Assembly: GCA_903872155.1 (NCBI GenBank)
Contig: CAIQJP010000087.1
Location: 98,907-162,906 of the forward strand
DNA length: 64,000 nucleotides
From: an uncultured Actinomycetes bacterium
GTDB lineage: Bacteria > Actinomycetota > Acidimicrobiia > Acidimicrobiales > Ilumatobacteraceae
Direction of reading: 5' to 3'
Position numbers and translations under genes: made by a program. This document shows, piece after piece, positions 30,176-38,795 of the stretch. Below the pieces are notes generated by a model. It was given only the letters and a program-made list of their open reading frames with translations, did not search any database and was not told the DNA's origin. Every line of letters begins with the position of its first letter. Position 1 is the stretch's first letter.

Positions 30176-31327
30176 ATGAGCACCTACCAACAATCCTCGG
30201 TGACTGATCAGTTCTGGTCGAACGGGTCGGGACGCCAGCGGCGACCACGATCGGGTGGAGAGTTCCCTCGCGGACCCAAAGACCCGTTCCGCCGCCGATT
30301 GGCTGCGCTCTTGGCTGTCGGACTGTGTATTGCCCCCGTTGCTTGGGCCATGCGCGGCGATGGCAATGCCGTCGATGTCACCGAGACCGGTGGGGCAGCA
30401 GCGATTGTGCAGTTTGATGGCGACGGCGACGCGACGACGACATCTCTTGTGGTGGATCCTGCCGTTGAAGCAGTCACGATTCCCGTCACTGCGGCACCGG
30501 TCGTTGTAGTTGAAGAGACCACTCCAGAGACGACTGCACCGACAACCGCGCCGACCACCACTGAGGCTCCGAAGAGAGTGTGTGCATCGAAGTACACCGT
30601 GCAAGCGGGAGATTCTTGGTTTGGTATCGCCGATCGTGCTGGCGTGAAAGCCAGTTTGATTGCGGGCACGAATAACAAAACGATTCAGTCGCCATTGATG
30701 GTGGGTCAAGAGATTTGCTTGCCGCCAGGTGCTGTAGTGCCGGCCTTGGTCGAGCCTGATGTCGTGACCACAACAACAGTTGCCAAGATCGCCTGTGTGG
30801 GTAAATACACAGTGAAGAACGGCGATTCATGGAGTGGCATTGCTAAGAAGAGCGGAATCAAGATTTCCGAACTCACAGCAGCAAATGGCAAAACGTCACG
30901 TTCAACGTTGTTGCCGGGTCAAGAGTTGTGTTTGCCGAAGGGTGCGGTCGTTGCCTCTGCTGCGGCAACTCCCTCAACTGCGGCACCTACAACAACGCAA
31001 CCGCCGAAGTACGTACCAACGAAAACTTTTACGCGGGCCGAACTCGAAAAGTTTGTGCGCGATGCGTGGCCAGACAACCTTGAAGAGAACGCGTTTTTTG
31101 TGGTGAACCGCGAGACTAAGTGGAATCCTCTCAGTCGTAATTCGTGCTGTATCGGTTTGTTTCAGTTGAACTGGAACGCCCACAAGTCGTGGATGAGAAA
31201 CTACGGAGTGACTGACGCATCCGAACTGCTGAACCCCGAGATCAACGCCAAGTTGGCTTATTTCGCTTGGCAACGTTCGGGGTCATGGGCTCCGTGGTGT
31301 ACCCGAAATTGGTGTCCAGTTCCGTAA
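30176..31327 (+). CDS. LysM-repeat cell-wall protein with lytic transglycosylase-like domain
   Basis: The N-terminus has a basic cytosolic stretch and one membrane segment (LAALLAVGLCIAPVAWAM, about residues 42-59), so the rest lies outside. A Thr-rich linker leads to two LysM domains (about 137-182 and 207-254; both contain YTVxxGDSWxGIA). The C-terminal domain (about 285-383) looks lysozyme/SLT-like: VVNRETKWNPLSRNSCCIGLFQLNW, with Glu323 the likely acid. Cys residues near the ends (NSCC, PWCTRNWC) may form disulfides made by the Dsb pair. The ATG at 30176 is chosen over an upstream in-frame codon. It probably remodels peptidoglycan. Confidence 0.82.
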   Translation: MSTYQQSSVTDQFWSNGSGRQRRPRSGGEFPRGPKDPFRRRLAALLAVGLCIAPVAWAMRGDGNAVDVTETGGAAAIVQFDGDGDATTTSLVVDPAVEAVTIPVTAAPVVVVEETTPETTAPTTAPTTTEAPKRVCASKYTVQAGDSWFGIADRAGVKASLIAGTNNKTIQSPLMVGQEICLPPGAVVPALVEPDVVTTTTVAKIACVGKYTVKNGDSWSGIAKKSGIKISELTAANGKTSRSTLLPGQELCLPKGAVVASAAATPSTAAPTTTQPPKYVPTKTFTRAELEKFVRDAWPDNLEENAFFVVNRETKWNPLSRNSCCIGLFQLNWNAHKSWMRNYGVTDASELLNPEINAKLAYFAWQRSGSWAPWCTRNWCPVP

Positions 31328-31402
31328 TTTCTTATTGGTTTTTCGGTAACCTCTTGAAATTCTTATTCACCAATTTTGGTGTGACAGCGAGGGGTTGCGG
31401 GC

Positions 31403-32047
31403 ATGAAAAACGGATCGAAGTTCTTGAAGTTGGTATTGGTTGGGGTGCTTGGCGCCGCAGCCATGATCGGTTGTAGCAGCGACGACAGTGGTGGCTACCC
31501 CGAGGATGAGCCCATATCAACGGTTGAAGAAGCCACCACGACCACGTCAACGGTTGAAGAAACGACTACGACTGTCGAAGAGACCACAACAACTATTCCA
31601 CGACCGACCACGACCGTGAAGAAAACCACTGCTACAACTGCACCGCCGACAACTTCCGCACCGACCATTGCGCCGACGACCGCTGCGCCAACTTCCGTGC
31701 CGACGAACCAAGCACCGACGACTCCACCACCGACAACTTTGCCTCCGGTAAATCTGAGCGCAACTTGGAGCGGAATGAACGAGGGTTGCCCTGCAAACCA
31801 CGATCTATATCTGGACGTCGATGTCTTTGGCGCGACATCGGCAGGAACGCTCTCGGTAAGAGCTGGGGGGTCTCCCGTGACTTCTTACGGTGGATCGAAC
31901 TTCGCTGTTGGCGACACCACGATGATCTTGTTTGATCAGTGGCCCGATTTGGCAAATGACACGTATACAGTCACCATCACAGCAATGTCGGCGACTCAAG
32001 GTCCAACAACGGTGACGAAGAGAGTTACCTACAACTGTCCTCCCTGA
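31403..32047 (+). CDS. Thr/Pro-rich lipoprotein with C-terminal beta-sandwich-like domain
   Basis: I do not recognise a named family. The signal ends in a lipobox (AAMIGCSSD). About 85 residues of Thr, Pro and Glu follow, with repeats of VEExTTTT and PTTxAPT, a wall-spanning linker. The last 95 residues (LSATWSGMNEGCPANHDLYLDVDVFG...TVTKRVTYNCPP) look like an Ig/beta-sandwich domain whose two Cys could pair. It may be a surface ligand-binding or structural lipoprotein. It is co-oriented with the LysM gene, 75 bp downstream. Confidence 0.7.
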   Translation: MKNGSKFLKLVLVGVLGAAAMIGCSSDDSGGYPEDEPISTVEEATTTTSTVEETTTTVEETTTTIPRPTTTVKKTTATTAPPTTSAPTIAPTTAAPTSVPTNQAPTTPPPTTLPPVNLSATWSGMNEGCPANHDLYLDVDVFGATSAGTLSVRAGGSPVTSYGGSNFAVGDTTMILFDQWPDLANDTYTVTITAMSATQGPTTVTKRVTYNCPP

Positions 32048-32088
32048 GGTTTCTACCTACGGATTAGCCCTCTAGGCTGATTGCCGTT

Positions 32089-32164
32089 GCACTGGTAGCT
32101 CAATGGATAGAGCATCTGACTACGGATCAGAAGGTTCGGGGTTCGAGTCCCTGCCAGTGCGCCA
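32089..32164 (+). tRNA. tRNA-Arg (ACG), CCA encoded
   Basis: The acceptor GCACTGG pairs with CCAGTGC. The anticodon stem TCTGA/TCAGA encloses CTACGGA, giving anticodon ACG, which needs A-to-I editing (TadA) to read CGN. D-arm, short variable loop and T-loop (GTTCGAGTC) are normal. The gene ends in CCA. Confidence 0.93.
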
Positions 32165-32197
32165 TTTCTTTTCGTGGGCGCTAGTTTCCTACGAAAT

Positions 32198-32270
32198 GCG
32201 TTCGTAGCTCAATGGATAGAGCATCTGACTTCGGATCAGACGGTTGGGAGTTCGAGTCTCTCCGGGCGCA
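32198..32270 (+). tRNA. tRNA-Arg (UCG)
   Basis: The acceptor GCGTTCG pairs with CGGGCGC through two G-T wobbles. The anticodon stem TCTGA/TCAGA encloses CTTCGGA, giving anticodon UCG. No CCA is encoded. The body from the D-arm to the T-arm is nearly identical to the tRNA-Arg (ACG) just upstream, so the two probably arose by tandem duplication followed by anticodon and acceptor change. Confidence 0.88.
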
Positions 32271-32310
32271 CGATGCACAATCTGGGTTTGATGCACACCA
32301 AACTGTCCAG

Positions 32311-32727
32311 ATGACTTCCAAAAATGCCGGTCGAATCGGTACTGCGTTAGGCGCATTCATCACGCTCGCCGGAGTCATGCACTTCGCCAATCCCAAGTTT
32401 TTTGATGACATCGTTCCGCCATGGTTGCCACCGAGCGAAAGATTTTGGACGTATGTCAGCGGTGTTGCCGAACTGATTGTTGGTCCGATGTTGTTGTGGC
32501 CCAAATATCGCAAACAAGGCGCCTTGGCTGCGATCGTTCTTTTTGTGGCGGTGTACCCAGCCAACATTTACATGGTCTGGGATTGGCGCGATGAACCATT
32601 CTCAAAACAACTGGTCGCCTACGGACGTCTTCCGTTTCAGTTTGTGTTCATTTGGTTGGCTTGGAAAGTCTTCGCTGCTTCTGCTGCGAGCGAAACTCGG
32701 TTGCGACCTAATCGCTTAGATGCGTAA
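32311..32727 (+). CDS. DoxX-like small membrane protein
   Basis: A four-helix membrane protein of the DoxX/DoxD-like family: TALGAFITLAGVMHFANPKFF, the FDDIVPPWLPP motif, VSGVAELIVGPMLL, and ALAAIVLFVAVYPANIYMV. These proteins often associate with redox enzymes, but their role is unsettled. Its ATG at 32311 lies just after the tRNA-Arg (UCG) gene. The last 91 bp overlap the convergent diguanylate cyclase gene. Confidence 0.8.
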   Translation: MTSKNAGRIGTALGAFITLAGVMHFANPKFFDDIVPPWLPPSERFWTYVSGVAELIVGPMLLWPKYRKQGALAAIVLFVAVYPANIYMVWDWRDEPFSKQLVAYGRLPFQFVFIWLAWKVFAASAASETRLRPNRLDA

Positions 32728-33848
32728 AGCGCACTATCTGCTCGATCAAATAATTCTGAATACGTTTCATTTTCATGGCGTGCCGCAACGCCGGCTGAAA
32801 TCGTGACACGAAGAATGCCGCGGTGAGTTGGCAATTCCAGTTCTTCAATTCCTAATCGAATTCGATTGGCAACAATCGAGGCTCCTTCAATATCGGTGTC
32901 AGGTAATATCACGACAAACTCTTCGCCGCCGATACGAGCAGTTCCGTCAATTGATCGTGTTAATGCCGATATCTGAGTGGCGACAGCGTTGATAGCTAAG
33001 TCGCCGACTTGATGTCCGTAATTGTTGTTGACATCTCTCAGAAAATCGAGATCAAGAACCACTAGACATAGATCCGTTGAATGACGTTTGGCGCGTTCAA
33101 ACTCATGGTCTACAAATTCTTGTAAACCAAATGAATTCAGTAATCCGGTTCGAACATCACGCTTGCTGAGTTGTGCCAACTGATTGACCCGAAGATGATC
33201 AACTGCTAAACAACATGGCGCCACGACTATCAAAAGTAGAAGTGGGTTAATAAGAGCGACGATGGCACCAATACAGCCGATTGATATCTCGGCGAATTCC
33301 CGAAGAAGCGATTTTGGATTCCAATGTGCAGTAACAAGAATCGGTTTCTGACTTGCGTGGCTCATGACGACCGAAACGATGAGTGAGTCCACAAGTAAGT
33401 GAGTGATGATTGCGAAAATAAACGCCAGCACTTGTCGATTCGTCAAGTCGCCGTTGAGGATCTGATTCTTGATGACTAACCAAAAGACCAGACTTGATGT
33501 GTTCATCGTGAGGAGTCGCTGAAAACGAATCAACCAACTTGAAGGAGATGTTCGTTCAGTCGGAATTACGAATGCGACGATTGGTAAGGCAAATGGCGGA
33601 AGAAGAATTGCTGAAGCAAAGAAGAAGTGGCCGATTGGTGAAAGAACAATTTGCCGTTCAGAACGTGTAATGCCCAATGTTGATGTGCGACGGCCACTGA
33701 GGGTCGCGGCAGCAATAATCGCCGACATCGTGATGGCCAAGGGGAGTGCACGTTCATTGGTGATCATAAGATTCGCGACTAACGCTGACCCGACGCTCAG
33801 ATTGAGAAGACCGGTAAAAGTTTGCAATAGACGTTGATACCGACTCAC
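32637..33848 (-). CDS. Membrane-bound diguanylate cyclase (GGDEF domain)
   Basis: Makes cyclic di-GMP from two GTP. The N-terminal half has about seven hydrophobic segments (MASE-like sensor). The C-terminal GGDEF domain contains LVVLDLDFLRDVNNNYGHQVGD and the active site ARIGGEEFVVIL. An RSID sequence five residues before GGEEF is a canonical RxxD inhibitory site, so product feedback is likely. No EAL domain is present. I choose the GTG at 33848; a TTG at 33875 lies inside a hairpin. It overlaps the convergent DoxX gene by 91 bp. Confidence 0.87.
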   Translation of the reverse strand: MSRYQRLLQTFTGLLNLSVGSALVANLMITNERALPLAITMSAIIAAATLSGRRTSTLGITRSERQIVLSPIGHFFFASAILLPPFALPIVAFVIPTERTSPSSWLIRFQRLLTMNTSSLVFWLVIKNQILNGDLTNRQVLAFIFAIITHLLVDSLIVSVVMSHASQKPILVTAHWNPKSLLREFAEISIGCIGAIVALINPLLLLIVVAPCCLAVDHLRVNQLAQLSKRDVRTGLLNSFGLQEFVDHEFERAKRHSTDLCLVVLDLDFLRDVNNNYGHQVGDLAINAVATQISALTRSIDGTARIGGEEFVVILPDTDIEGASIVANRIRLGIEELELPTHRGILRVTISAGVAARHENETYSELFDRADSALYASKRLGRNRVSLAAEAAKTFQANQMNTN

Positions 33849-33858
33849 GAATGACGCC

Positions 33859-33882
33859 CCTTGAATAGAACTCAAGGTTTTT
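33859..33882 (+). terminator. Terminator-like hairpin oriented against the flanking genes
   Basis: CCTTGA (33859-33864) pairs with TCAAGG (33872-33877) around a 7-nt loop and is followed on the + strand by five T. The flanking genes (Nudix, diguanylate cyclase) are both on the - strand, so as a terminator it would stop antisense transcription. On the - strand the same hairpin lies just before the cyclase start. Confidence 0.5.
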
Positions 33883-33929
33883 CGGTCAAGTAAGTTCGTG
33901 ACTTCTTCAAGAAATCGGCAGGAAACTAT

Positions 33930-34649
33930 CTATTTCCAAGCAAATACAGGTTGCTCTAGATGATCTACGCGTTCGTTGATTCGACCTTCAATGCACACCC
34001 AGCGCATTTGTAATAACACAGCTCCGGTTGGCGCGTGAATGAGATCTCCGCTGAGCGGTATTTGCACGACAGGTCGATCGCTTTCAGGAATGGCGACGAA
34101 CCTCGGCGAGTCGGGCCGACAAAGTTCATGTAGGCCAATGCGATATGCATGGGCAACTTCAGAAGGATCGGGAACTATGACTGCATCGGCGCCGGCCCAC
34201 ACCACTACGGGAGTCATCACGAACCCTGAACGAGTGGTGTAGTCATCAAGTAGGCCAAGCACGTGTTGCGGAGAAAGTTCTAGTCCAAGCTCTTCGTGTA
34301 GCTCACGCAGTGCGGCATCAATCGCCGTCTCGCCCTGATCTAACTTGCCGCCTGGTAATGCCCACTGTCCGGCGTGTCGATTCATTTTGGCGGCCCGTCG
34401 ACATAGCAAGAATGCTGCACCGCCGGCGACACCTCGCATGCGACCATCTAGTCCGCTGATATCACCAGGAACCCCACGCATCGGGTCGTCGCTTGGCTGG
34501 TGCGGATCTTCGAAATCGTTGGGCTCGCTATCAACGATGACAATGGCAACTGCAGCATGGCGTAAGCCATCAAGTGATTGCGACGTTCGTTCATGCTCCG
34601 ACAAATTTTTAGTGATGCGTTCACGTAAGTGGTCGTCGTAGAGGATCAT
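33930..34649 (-). CDS. Nudix hydrolase, CoA pyrophosphatase-like
   Basis: Cleaves a nucleoside diphosphate linked to another group. The full Nudix box is present (GKLDQGETAIDAALRELHEELGLEL), preceded by MNRHAGQWALPGG. The arrangement of a long N-terminal extension (FEDPHQPSDDPMRG) and LLCRRAAKMNRHAGQWALPGG resembles CoA/8-oxo-type pyrophosphatases, but I cannot fix the substrate. The stop of kynU is 5 bp upstream, so both are in one operon; the diguanylate cyclase follows. Confidence 0.85.
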   Translation of the reverse strand: MILYDDHLRERITKNLSEHERTSQSLDGLRHAAVAIVIVDSEPNDFEDPHQPSDDPMRGVPGDISGLDGRMRGVAGGAAFLLCRRAAKMNRHAGQWALPGGKLDQGETAIDAALRELHEELGLELSPQHVLGLLDDYTTRSGFVMTPVVVWAGADAVIVPDPSEVAHAYRIGLHELCRPDSPRFVAIPESDRPVVQIPLSGDLIHAPTGAVLLQMRWVCIEGRINERVDHLEQPVFAWK

Positions 34650-34654
34650 CAGTG

Positions 34655-35815
34655 TCAGCGATTGATGAGATGGCTCAGGCGCTCAATGCCATCCCAAACA
34701 TCGGTGAAGCGCGTGGTAAGCGGACTCAGACCCAGTCGCACAATGTCGGGTGGACGCACGTCGGCGATGACCTTGAACTGCGATGCCAAATCTTCAACGA
34801 GTTGTGTCGCATTGGGATGATGCACTGCTAAATGACAGCCGCGCTTTGATGCTTCACGAGGAGTTGATGTCGTTAAGCCAAAATGATCAATCACGTCGAG
34901 CCCAAATTTGGTGAGCGCTCGGCCTTTCTTGGCAATCGCTGGCATGCCAGCGCGACCCGACAGTGCAATACCTTCTTCGGCGGCGACCAAGCTCAACATG
35001 TTTGGTGTACCGAGCAAAACGCGCCGAATGTCATCGTGTGGTGCGAATGGCTTTTCCATTGCGAATTGATCTTTTTGTGCAAACCATCCTTTAATGGGTT
35101 GTTGAATGTGTGACTGCAATTGTTGCGCAACGAATGTCCATGCAGGGGCGCCAGGACCACCATTCAAAAATTTGTAACTGCAGCCGACTGCAAGTTCAAC
35201 ACCAAGTGCATGAACATCAAACTCAATCGCACCGGCCGTATGTGAGAGATCCCACAAAACCATTGCTCCCTGAGCACGGGCCTGCGCGGTGAAGCCAGCG
35301 ACGTCACACAATTCAGCAGTGCGATAATCAATGACGCTGCGTACGACGACCGCAACATCTGAAAGATCAATGTCGGCTGTTAACGGGCGAACGGTCAGAC
35401 CAAGATCGTGAGCGATTCCTTCAACAACAAAGCGGTCGGTCGGAAATTCATCGGTGGCAACGACAACAACCTTGCGATCGGGGCGCAAACCAAGAGCGAT
35501 ATGGACGCCTTGGAAAATATTGAGCGTGGTGTTGTCGTGAAGTGCGACTTCGCCAGGCCTTGAGCCAATGATGAGGCCCATTCGATCGCCAACTTTGCGC
35601 GGCATATCGAGCCAGTGATCCCAACTATTGATCAGGTCGCCTGCCCATTCAGTTTCGACGACCTGCTTGAGGCGCGTCACTGTTGCGAGCGGAGTACGGC
35701 CAAGAGAGTTGCCGTCAAGGTAGATAACGGCATCGTCGGGAATGAGAAATTCGTTGCGAAAGGGCGCTAGCAGGTCTTGTTGATCTAAGAGTTCAGCGGC
35801 GGCTCGTGAAGTCAC
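34655..35815 (-). CDS. kynU: Kynureninase
   Basis: PLP enzyme that splits kynurenine or 3-hydroxykynurenine to (hydroxy)anthranilate and alanine. Family motifs: YLDGNSLGRTP, LHDNTTLNIFQGVHIAL, LWDLSHTAGAIEFDVHALGVELAVGCSYKFLNGGPG with the PLP-binding Lys in YKFLNG, and the C-terminal PDIVRLGLSPLTTRFTDVW. Length (386) is normal. The start is GTG after AAAGG. No tryptophan dioxygenase or formamidase gene is adjacent, so it may be a salvage step. It is followed by the Nudix gene after 5 bp. Confidence 0.92.
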   Translation of the reverse strand: MTSRAAAELLDQQDLLAPFRNEFLIPDDAVIYLDGNSLGRTPLATVTRLKQVVETEWAGDLINSWDHWLDMPRKVGDRMGLIIGSRPGEVALHDNTTLNIFQGVHIALGLRPDRKVVVVATDEFPTDRFVVEGIAHDLGLTVRPLTADIDLSDVAVVVRSVIDYRTAELCDVAGFTAQARAQGAMVLWDLSHTAGAIEFDVHALGVELAVGCSYKFLNGGPGAPAWTFVAQQLQSHIQQPIKGWFAQKDQFAMEKPFAPHDDIRRVLLGTPNMLSLVAAEEGIALSGRAGMPAIAKKGRALTKFGLDVIDHFGLTTSTPREASKRGCHLAVHHPNATQLVEDLASQFKVIADVRPPDIVRLGLSPLTTRFTDVWDGIERLSHLINR

Positions 35816-35838
35816 CCTTTTATTCTGCCCGATATCGC

Positions 35839-36327
35839 TTACTTCACCACAGTGAAAGAAGTGTGCATTCCTTTTCCGTAATGACCAGGAAGGTTGCAGA
35901 CCAGTTGGTATGAACCAGGTTCTAAGGTGACAGTGAGTTCTTGAATCGTTTTGATGGGGAATTCACCGATCTCTTTGATGACAAGAAGTGATGGATTGTT
36001 TTCAGAGAATCCATCGCCCTCAATCGGAATGGCTCCGTCTGCACTGTCGGTACGCACAACGAGAAATTCGTGTCCGATCGTCCCTTGGTTGGCCACCGTG
36101 AAAGTGACTTGGCCCGCGTGGACGGTGTGGCGGTCAACCAAAACCCTCCAGTCTTTGACGACTCCGTTAACGGCAGTTGCGCCCGGAGCGGCGGTTCCAT
36201 GAGGTGCATTTTGGCCGACAGAATCATCAAGATCCTCGGCGCAACCTAAGGTCAAAATACTGAGTGCAGTCAAAATGACCGCTCTGAATCGGTGATTCTT
36301 CGTGGTCTTGTCCCCCTTGGAGTTCAT
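35839..36327 (-). CDS. Cupredoxin-domain lipoprotein
   Basis: Extracytoplasmic copper protein, probably a one-electron carrier. The lipobox is LTLGCAED. The single cupredoxin domain has the type 1 copper ligands: His in TIGHEFLVV, then Cys, His and Met in VCNLPGHYGKGMHTSF. Loop spacing is that of small plastocyanin-like domains. The ATG at 36327 (MNSKGDKTTKNHRFR) is chosen over a GTG at 36351 because it gives a normal signal peptide. The kynU gene follows after 23 bp. It is divergent from dcd. Confidence 0.8.
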   Translation of the reverse strand: MNSKGDKTTKNHRFRAVILTALSILTLGCAEDLDDSVGQNAPHGTAAPGATAVNGVVKDWRVLVDRHTVHAGQVTFTVANQGTIGHEFLVVRTDSADGAIPIEGDGFSENNPSLLVIKEIGEFPIKTIQELTVTLEPGSYQLVCNLPGHYGKGMHTSFTVVK

Positions 36328-36458
36328 CTCGCTGGGTGACTCTGCCGTCACCTTATGCCATGGAAAAACGGTGTTGAACCAAAAGGTGTGAAGGTATAGC
36401 CACCCTCCATAGGTTGTCGCCTGTAATCAGGGCAGCCTCAGCCACTACGGTAGGAGGC

Positions 36459-37028
36459 GTGATCTTGTCTGACCGTTCGCTCCGTGAGGCCTTGAATGCT
36501 GGCCGAATCATCATTGACCCTCTTGATGAGGCTCTCATCCAGCCGTCGTCAATCGATGTTCGCCTTCACCATCTCTTTCGAGTTTTTCGTAATCACACCG
36601 CCGGAATCATTGACGTCAAAAAAGACATGACCTCGCTCACCGAGCTTGTTGACATCCCCGAAGATGGCGTGTTCATGCTGCACCCCGGTGAGTTTGTTTT
36701 GGGGTCGACGCTTGAGCGAATTGCAGTTCCGAATGATTTGGTCGCACGAATTGAAGGCAAGAGCTCGCTCGGCCGACTCGGATTGTTGATCCACTCAACC
36801 GCAGGTTTCATCGACGCAGGTTTTGATGGTCACGTCACGCTTGAACTCGCCAATGTCGCAAGTCTGCCGATCACGTTGTATCCAGGTATGAAAATTGGTC
36901 AAGTGAGTTTCATGCAAATGACAACTCCTGCCGACAATCCATATGGCTCGGGTGCACGTGGATCGAAGTATCACGGCCAGCGGGGTCCGACGCCGAGCCG
37001 TTACTTTGAAAACTTTCGCAACGACTGA
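36459..37028 (+). CDS. dcd: dCTP deaminase, probably bifunctional (dUMP-forming)
   Basis: Converts dCTP toward dUMP for thymidylate synthesis. Motifs: ILSDRSLREAL, PSSIDVRL, RIEGKSSLGRLGLLIHSTAGFIDAGFDGHVTLELAN with the catalytic Glu, and a C-terminal lid. The GFIDAGFDGHVTLEL block is closer to the mycobacterial DCD-DUT than to the E. coli enzyme, which suggests deamination plus dUTPase activity (inference). AGGAGG at 36452-36457 lies only 1 nt before the GTG at 36459 but 7 nt before a TTG at 36465. GTG fits the family N-terminus (M-I-L-S-D), while SD spacing favours TTG. Confidence 0.9.
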   Translation: MILSDRSLREALNAGRIIIDPLDEALIQPSSIDVRLHHLFRVFRNHTAGIIDVKKDMTSLTELVDIPEDGVFMLHPGEFVLGSTLERIAVPNDLVARIEGKSSLGRLGLLIHSTAGFIDAGFDGHVTLELANVASLPITLYPGMKIGQVSFMQMTTPADNPYGSGARGSKYHGQRGPTPSRYFENFRND

Positions 37029-37052
37029 TCAATACCAACACTAAGGAAAAAT

Positions 37053-38141
37053 ATGTCTCAGACTGTGAAGGGCGTTATTGCCCGTGGCAAAGGTTTGCCC
37101 GTTGAACTCGTTGATATCAATGTCCCTAAGCCGGGACCAGGTGAAGCACGGGTGCGAGTGCAAGCGTGCGGTGTTTGCCACACCGATCTTCATTATCGCG
37201 AAGGCGGAATCAATGATGATTTCCCGTTCTTGTTAGGTCACGAAGCTGCTGGCATCGTCGAGTCAATCGGTGACAACGTCACCAATGTCAAGCCTGGTGA
37301 CTTTGTTGTTTTGAACTGGCGCGCAGTGTGTGGAAATTGTCGGTCATGTCTTCGTGGCAAACCACAATTGTGTTTCAGCACGTTTAACGCAACGCAAAAA
37401 ATGACATTGACTGACGGAACTCCACTCGCTCCGGCCTTAGGCATTGGTGCTTTTGCCGAGATGACTCTGGTTGCTGCGGGCCAGTGCACATTGGTGAATC
37501 CTTTGGCTTCCCCTGCAGTTGCAGGACTACTTGGCTGTGGTGTCATGGCCGGTATCGGTGCGTCAATGTTGACGGGTGAAGTACAGCGTGGAAGCAGCGT
37601 TGCAGTGTTCGGTTGTGGTGGCGTTGGAAATGCAGCGATTGCTGGTGCACGCCTCGCTGGAGCAACAACGATTGTTGCTGTCGATCTTGATGATCGCAAG
37701 CTTGAGTGGGCTCGCCAATTTGGCGCGACGCACACGGTTAATGCCCGCACAACCGAACCGATTGCCGCAGTGCAAGCAGCAACGAATGGTCTTGGTGCTG
37801 ATGTATGTATTGAAGCCGTTGGTCATCCCGAAGTTTTGCGTCAAGCCTTTTATGCACGCGATCTTGCTGGGACGGTTGTGCAAGTTGGTGTTCCGACCCC
37901 CGAGATGGTGATGCCCAATATCCCAATGATTGATTTCTTTGGTCGTGGTGGAGCGATGAAGCCAAGTTGGTACGGCGATTGCTTGCCAAGCCGTGACTTC
38001 CCGCTGTTGGTTGACCTTCACTTGCAGGGACGTTTGCCGCTTGAAGATTTCGTCACCGAGACAATTGGACTTTCCGAAATTGAGCAGGCGTTCCATCGCA
38101 TGGAGCGCGGAGAAGTTTTGCGAAGTGTGGTTTTGCTTTGA
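37053..38141 (+). CDS. mscR: S-(hydroxymethyl)mycothiol dehydrogenase-like zinc alcohol dehydrogenase
   Basis: Oxidises the formaldehyde-mycothiol adduct (and may reduce S-nitrosomycothiol). Zinc sites: catalytic Cys/His in [13 protein letters not shown] and GHEAAG, and the structural four-Cys lobe [15 protein letters not shown]. The NAD site is [21 protein letters not shown] with the strand-end Asp (AVDLD). Length and the [17 protein letters not shown] segment are as in MscR. The MBL-fold gene that overlaps its stop is the same partner seen in mycobacteria (the Rv2259-Rv2260 pair), which strengthens the call and implies mycothiol in the cell. Confidence 0.88.
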   Translation: MSQTVKGVIARGKGLPVELVDINVPKPGPGEARVRVQACGVCHTDLHYREGGINDDFPFLLGHEAAGIVESIGDNVTNVKPGDFVVLNWRAVCGNCRSCLRGKPQLCFSTFNATQKMTLTDGTPLAPALGIGAFAEMTLVAAGQCTLVNPLASPAVAGLLGCGVMAGIGASMLTGEVQRGSSVAVFGCGGVGNAAIAGARLAGATTIVAVDLDDRKLEWARQFGATHTVNARTTEPIAAVQAATNGLGADVCIEAVGHPEVLRQAFYARDLAGTVVQVGVPTPEMVMPNIPMIDFFGRGGAMKPSWYGDCLPSRDFPLLVDLHLQGRLPLEDFVTETIGLSEIEQAFHRMERGEVLRSVVLL

Positions 38142-38758
38142 TCGAATTAGTTAATACGACCGGAATTTTCGCGCTTGACGGTGGCGAATGGGAAGTCACG
38201 AACAACATTTGGTTAGTCGGCAATGATCGCGAAGTGATTGTGATTGATGCGGCACACGATGCTGCACCAATCGTTGAAGCAATCAATGGGCGCCGCGTCA
38301 AGGCGATCGCTTTGACGCATGGCCACAATGATCACATCAATGCTGCGATGGCTTTGCAAGATGTTGTTGATGCGCCGATCTTGTTGCACCCCGATGACCT
38401 CATGTTGTGGCAAGTGGTTTATCCAGACTCAAACCCCGATGGGTCGTTAACGCATGGCGGCATTTTGAAAGTTGCCTCAACCGATATCGGTGTTATTCAT
38501 ACTCCTGGCCACTCACCGGGAGGTTGTTGTTTCCATGTTGTGGGAGCAACCCAAGATGGTGGCGATGCGATCTTTAGTGGAGACACACTTTTTTGCGGTG
38601 GCCCTGGCGCAACCGGTCGAAGCTTTAGTGATTACGACACGATTGTTGCTTCAATTCGTCGCAAGTTGTTTGGTTTACCCGCTGAGACAATTGTTCACAC
38701 TGGTCATGGCGATAGCACCACAATCGGCGCCGAACTAGCCGCGCTCGGACTTAACTAA
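38138..38758 (+). CDS. MBL-fold hydrolase, mycothiol-conjugate pathway partner
   Basis: Probably hydrolyses the S-formylmycothiol (thioester) formed by the upstream dehydrogenase. Glyoxalase II-type metal motif [10 protein letters not shown] (HxHxDH), [23 protein letters not shown] and terminal HTGHGDSTT are all present. The start is a TTG that overlaps the mscR stop (TTGA). This gene order is conserved in actinomycetes. No signal peptide. Confidence 0.85.
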   Translation: MIELVNTTGIFALDGGEWEVTNNIWLVGNDREVIVIDAAHDAAPIVEAINGRRVKAIALTHGHNDHINAAMALQDVVDAPILLHPDDLMLWQVVYPDSNPDGSLTHGGILKVASTDIGVIHTPGHSPGGCCFHVVGATQDGGDAIFSGDTLFCGGPGATGRSFSDYDTIVASIRRKLFGLPAETIVHTGHGDSTTIGAELAALGLN

Positions 38759-38795
38759 CAAACCTTTGAGTCAGTAAGTCCGTACACTGCAGGTC

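Noticed and set aside
30035..30709. 224-codon minus-strand frame upstream of and inside the LysM/transglycosylase gene
   Set aside because: Arg/Cys/His-rich composition typical of a shadow; the + strand gene has LysM and SLT-like domains in order.
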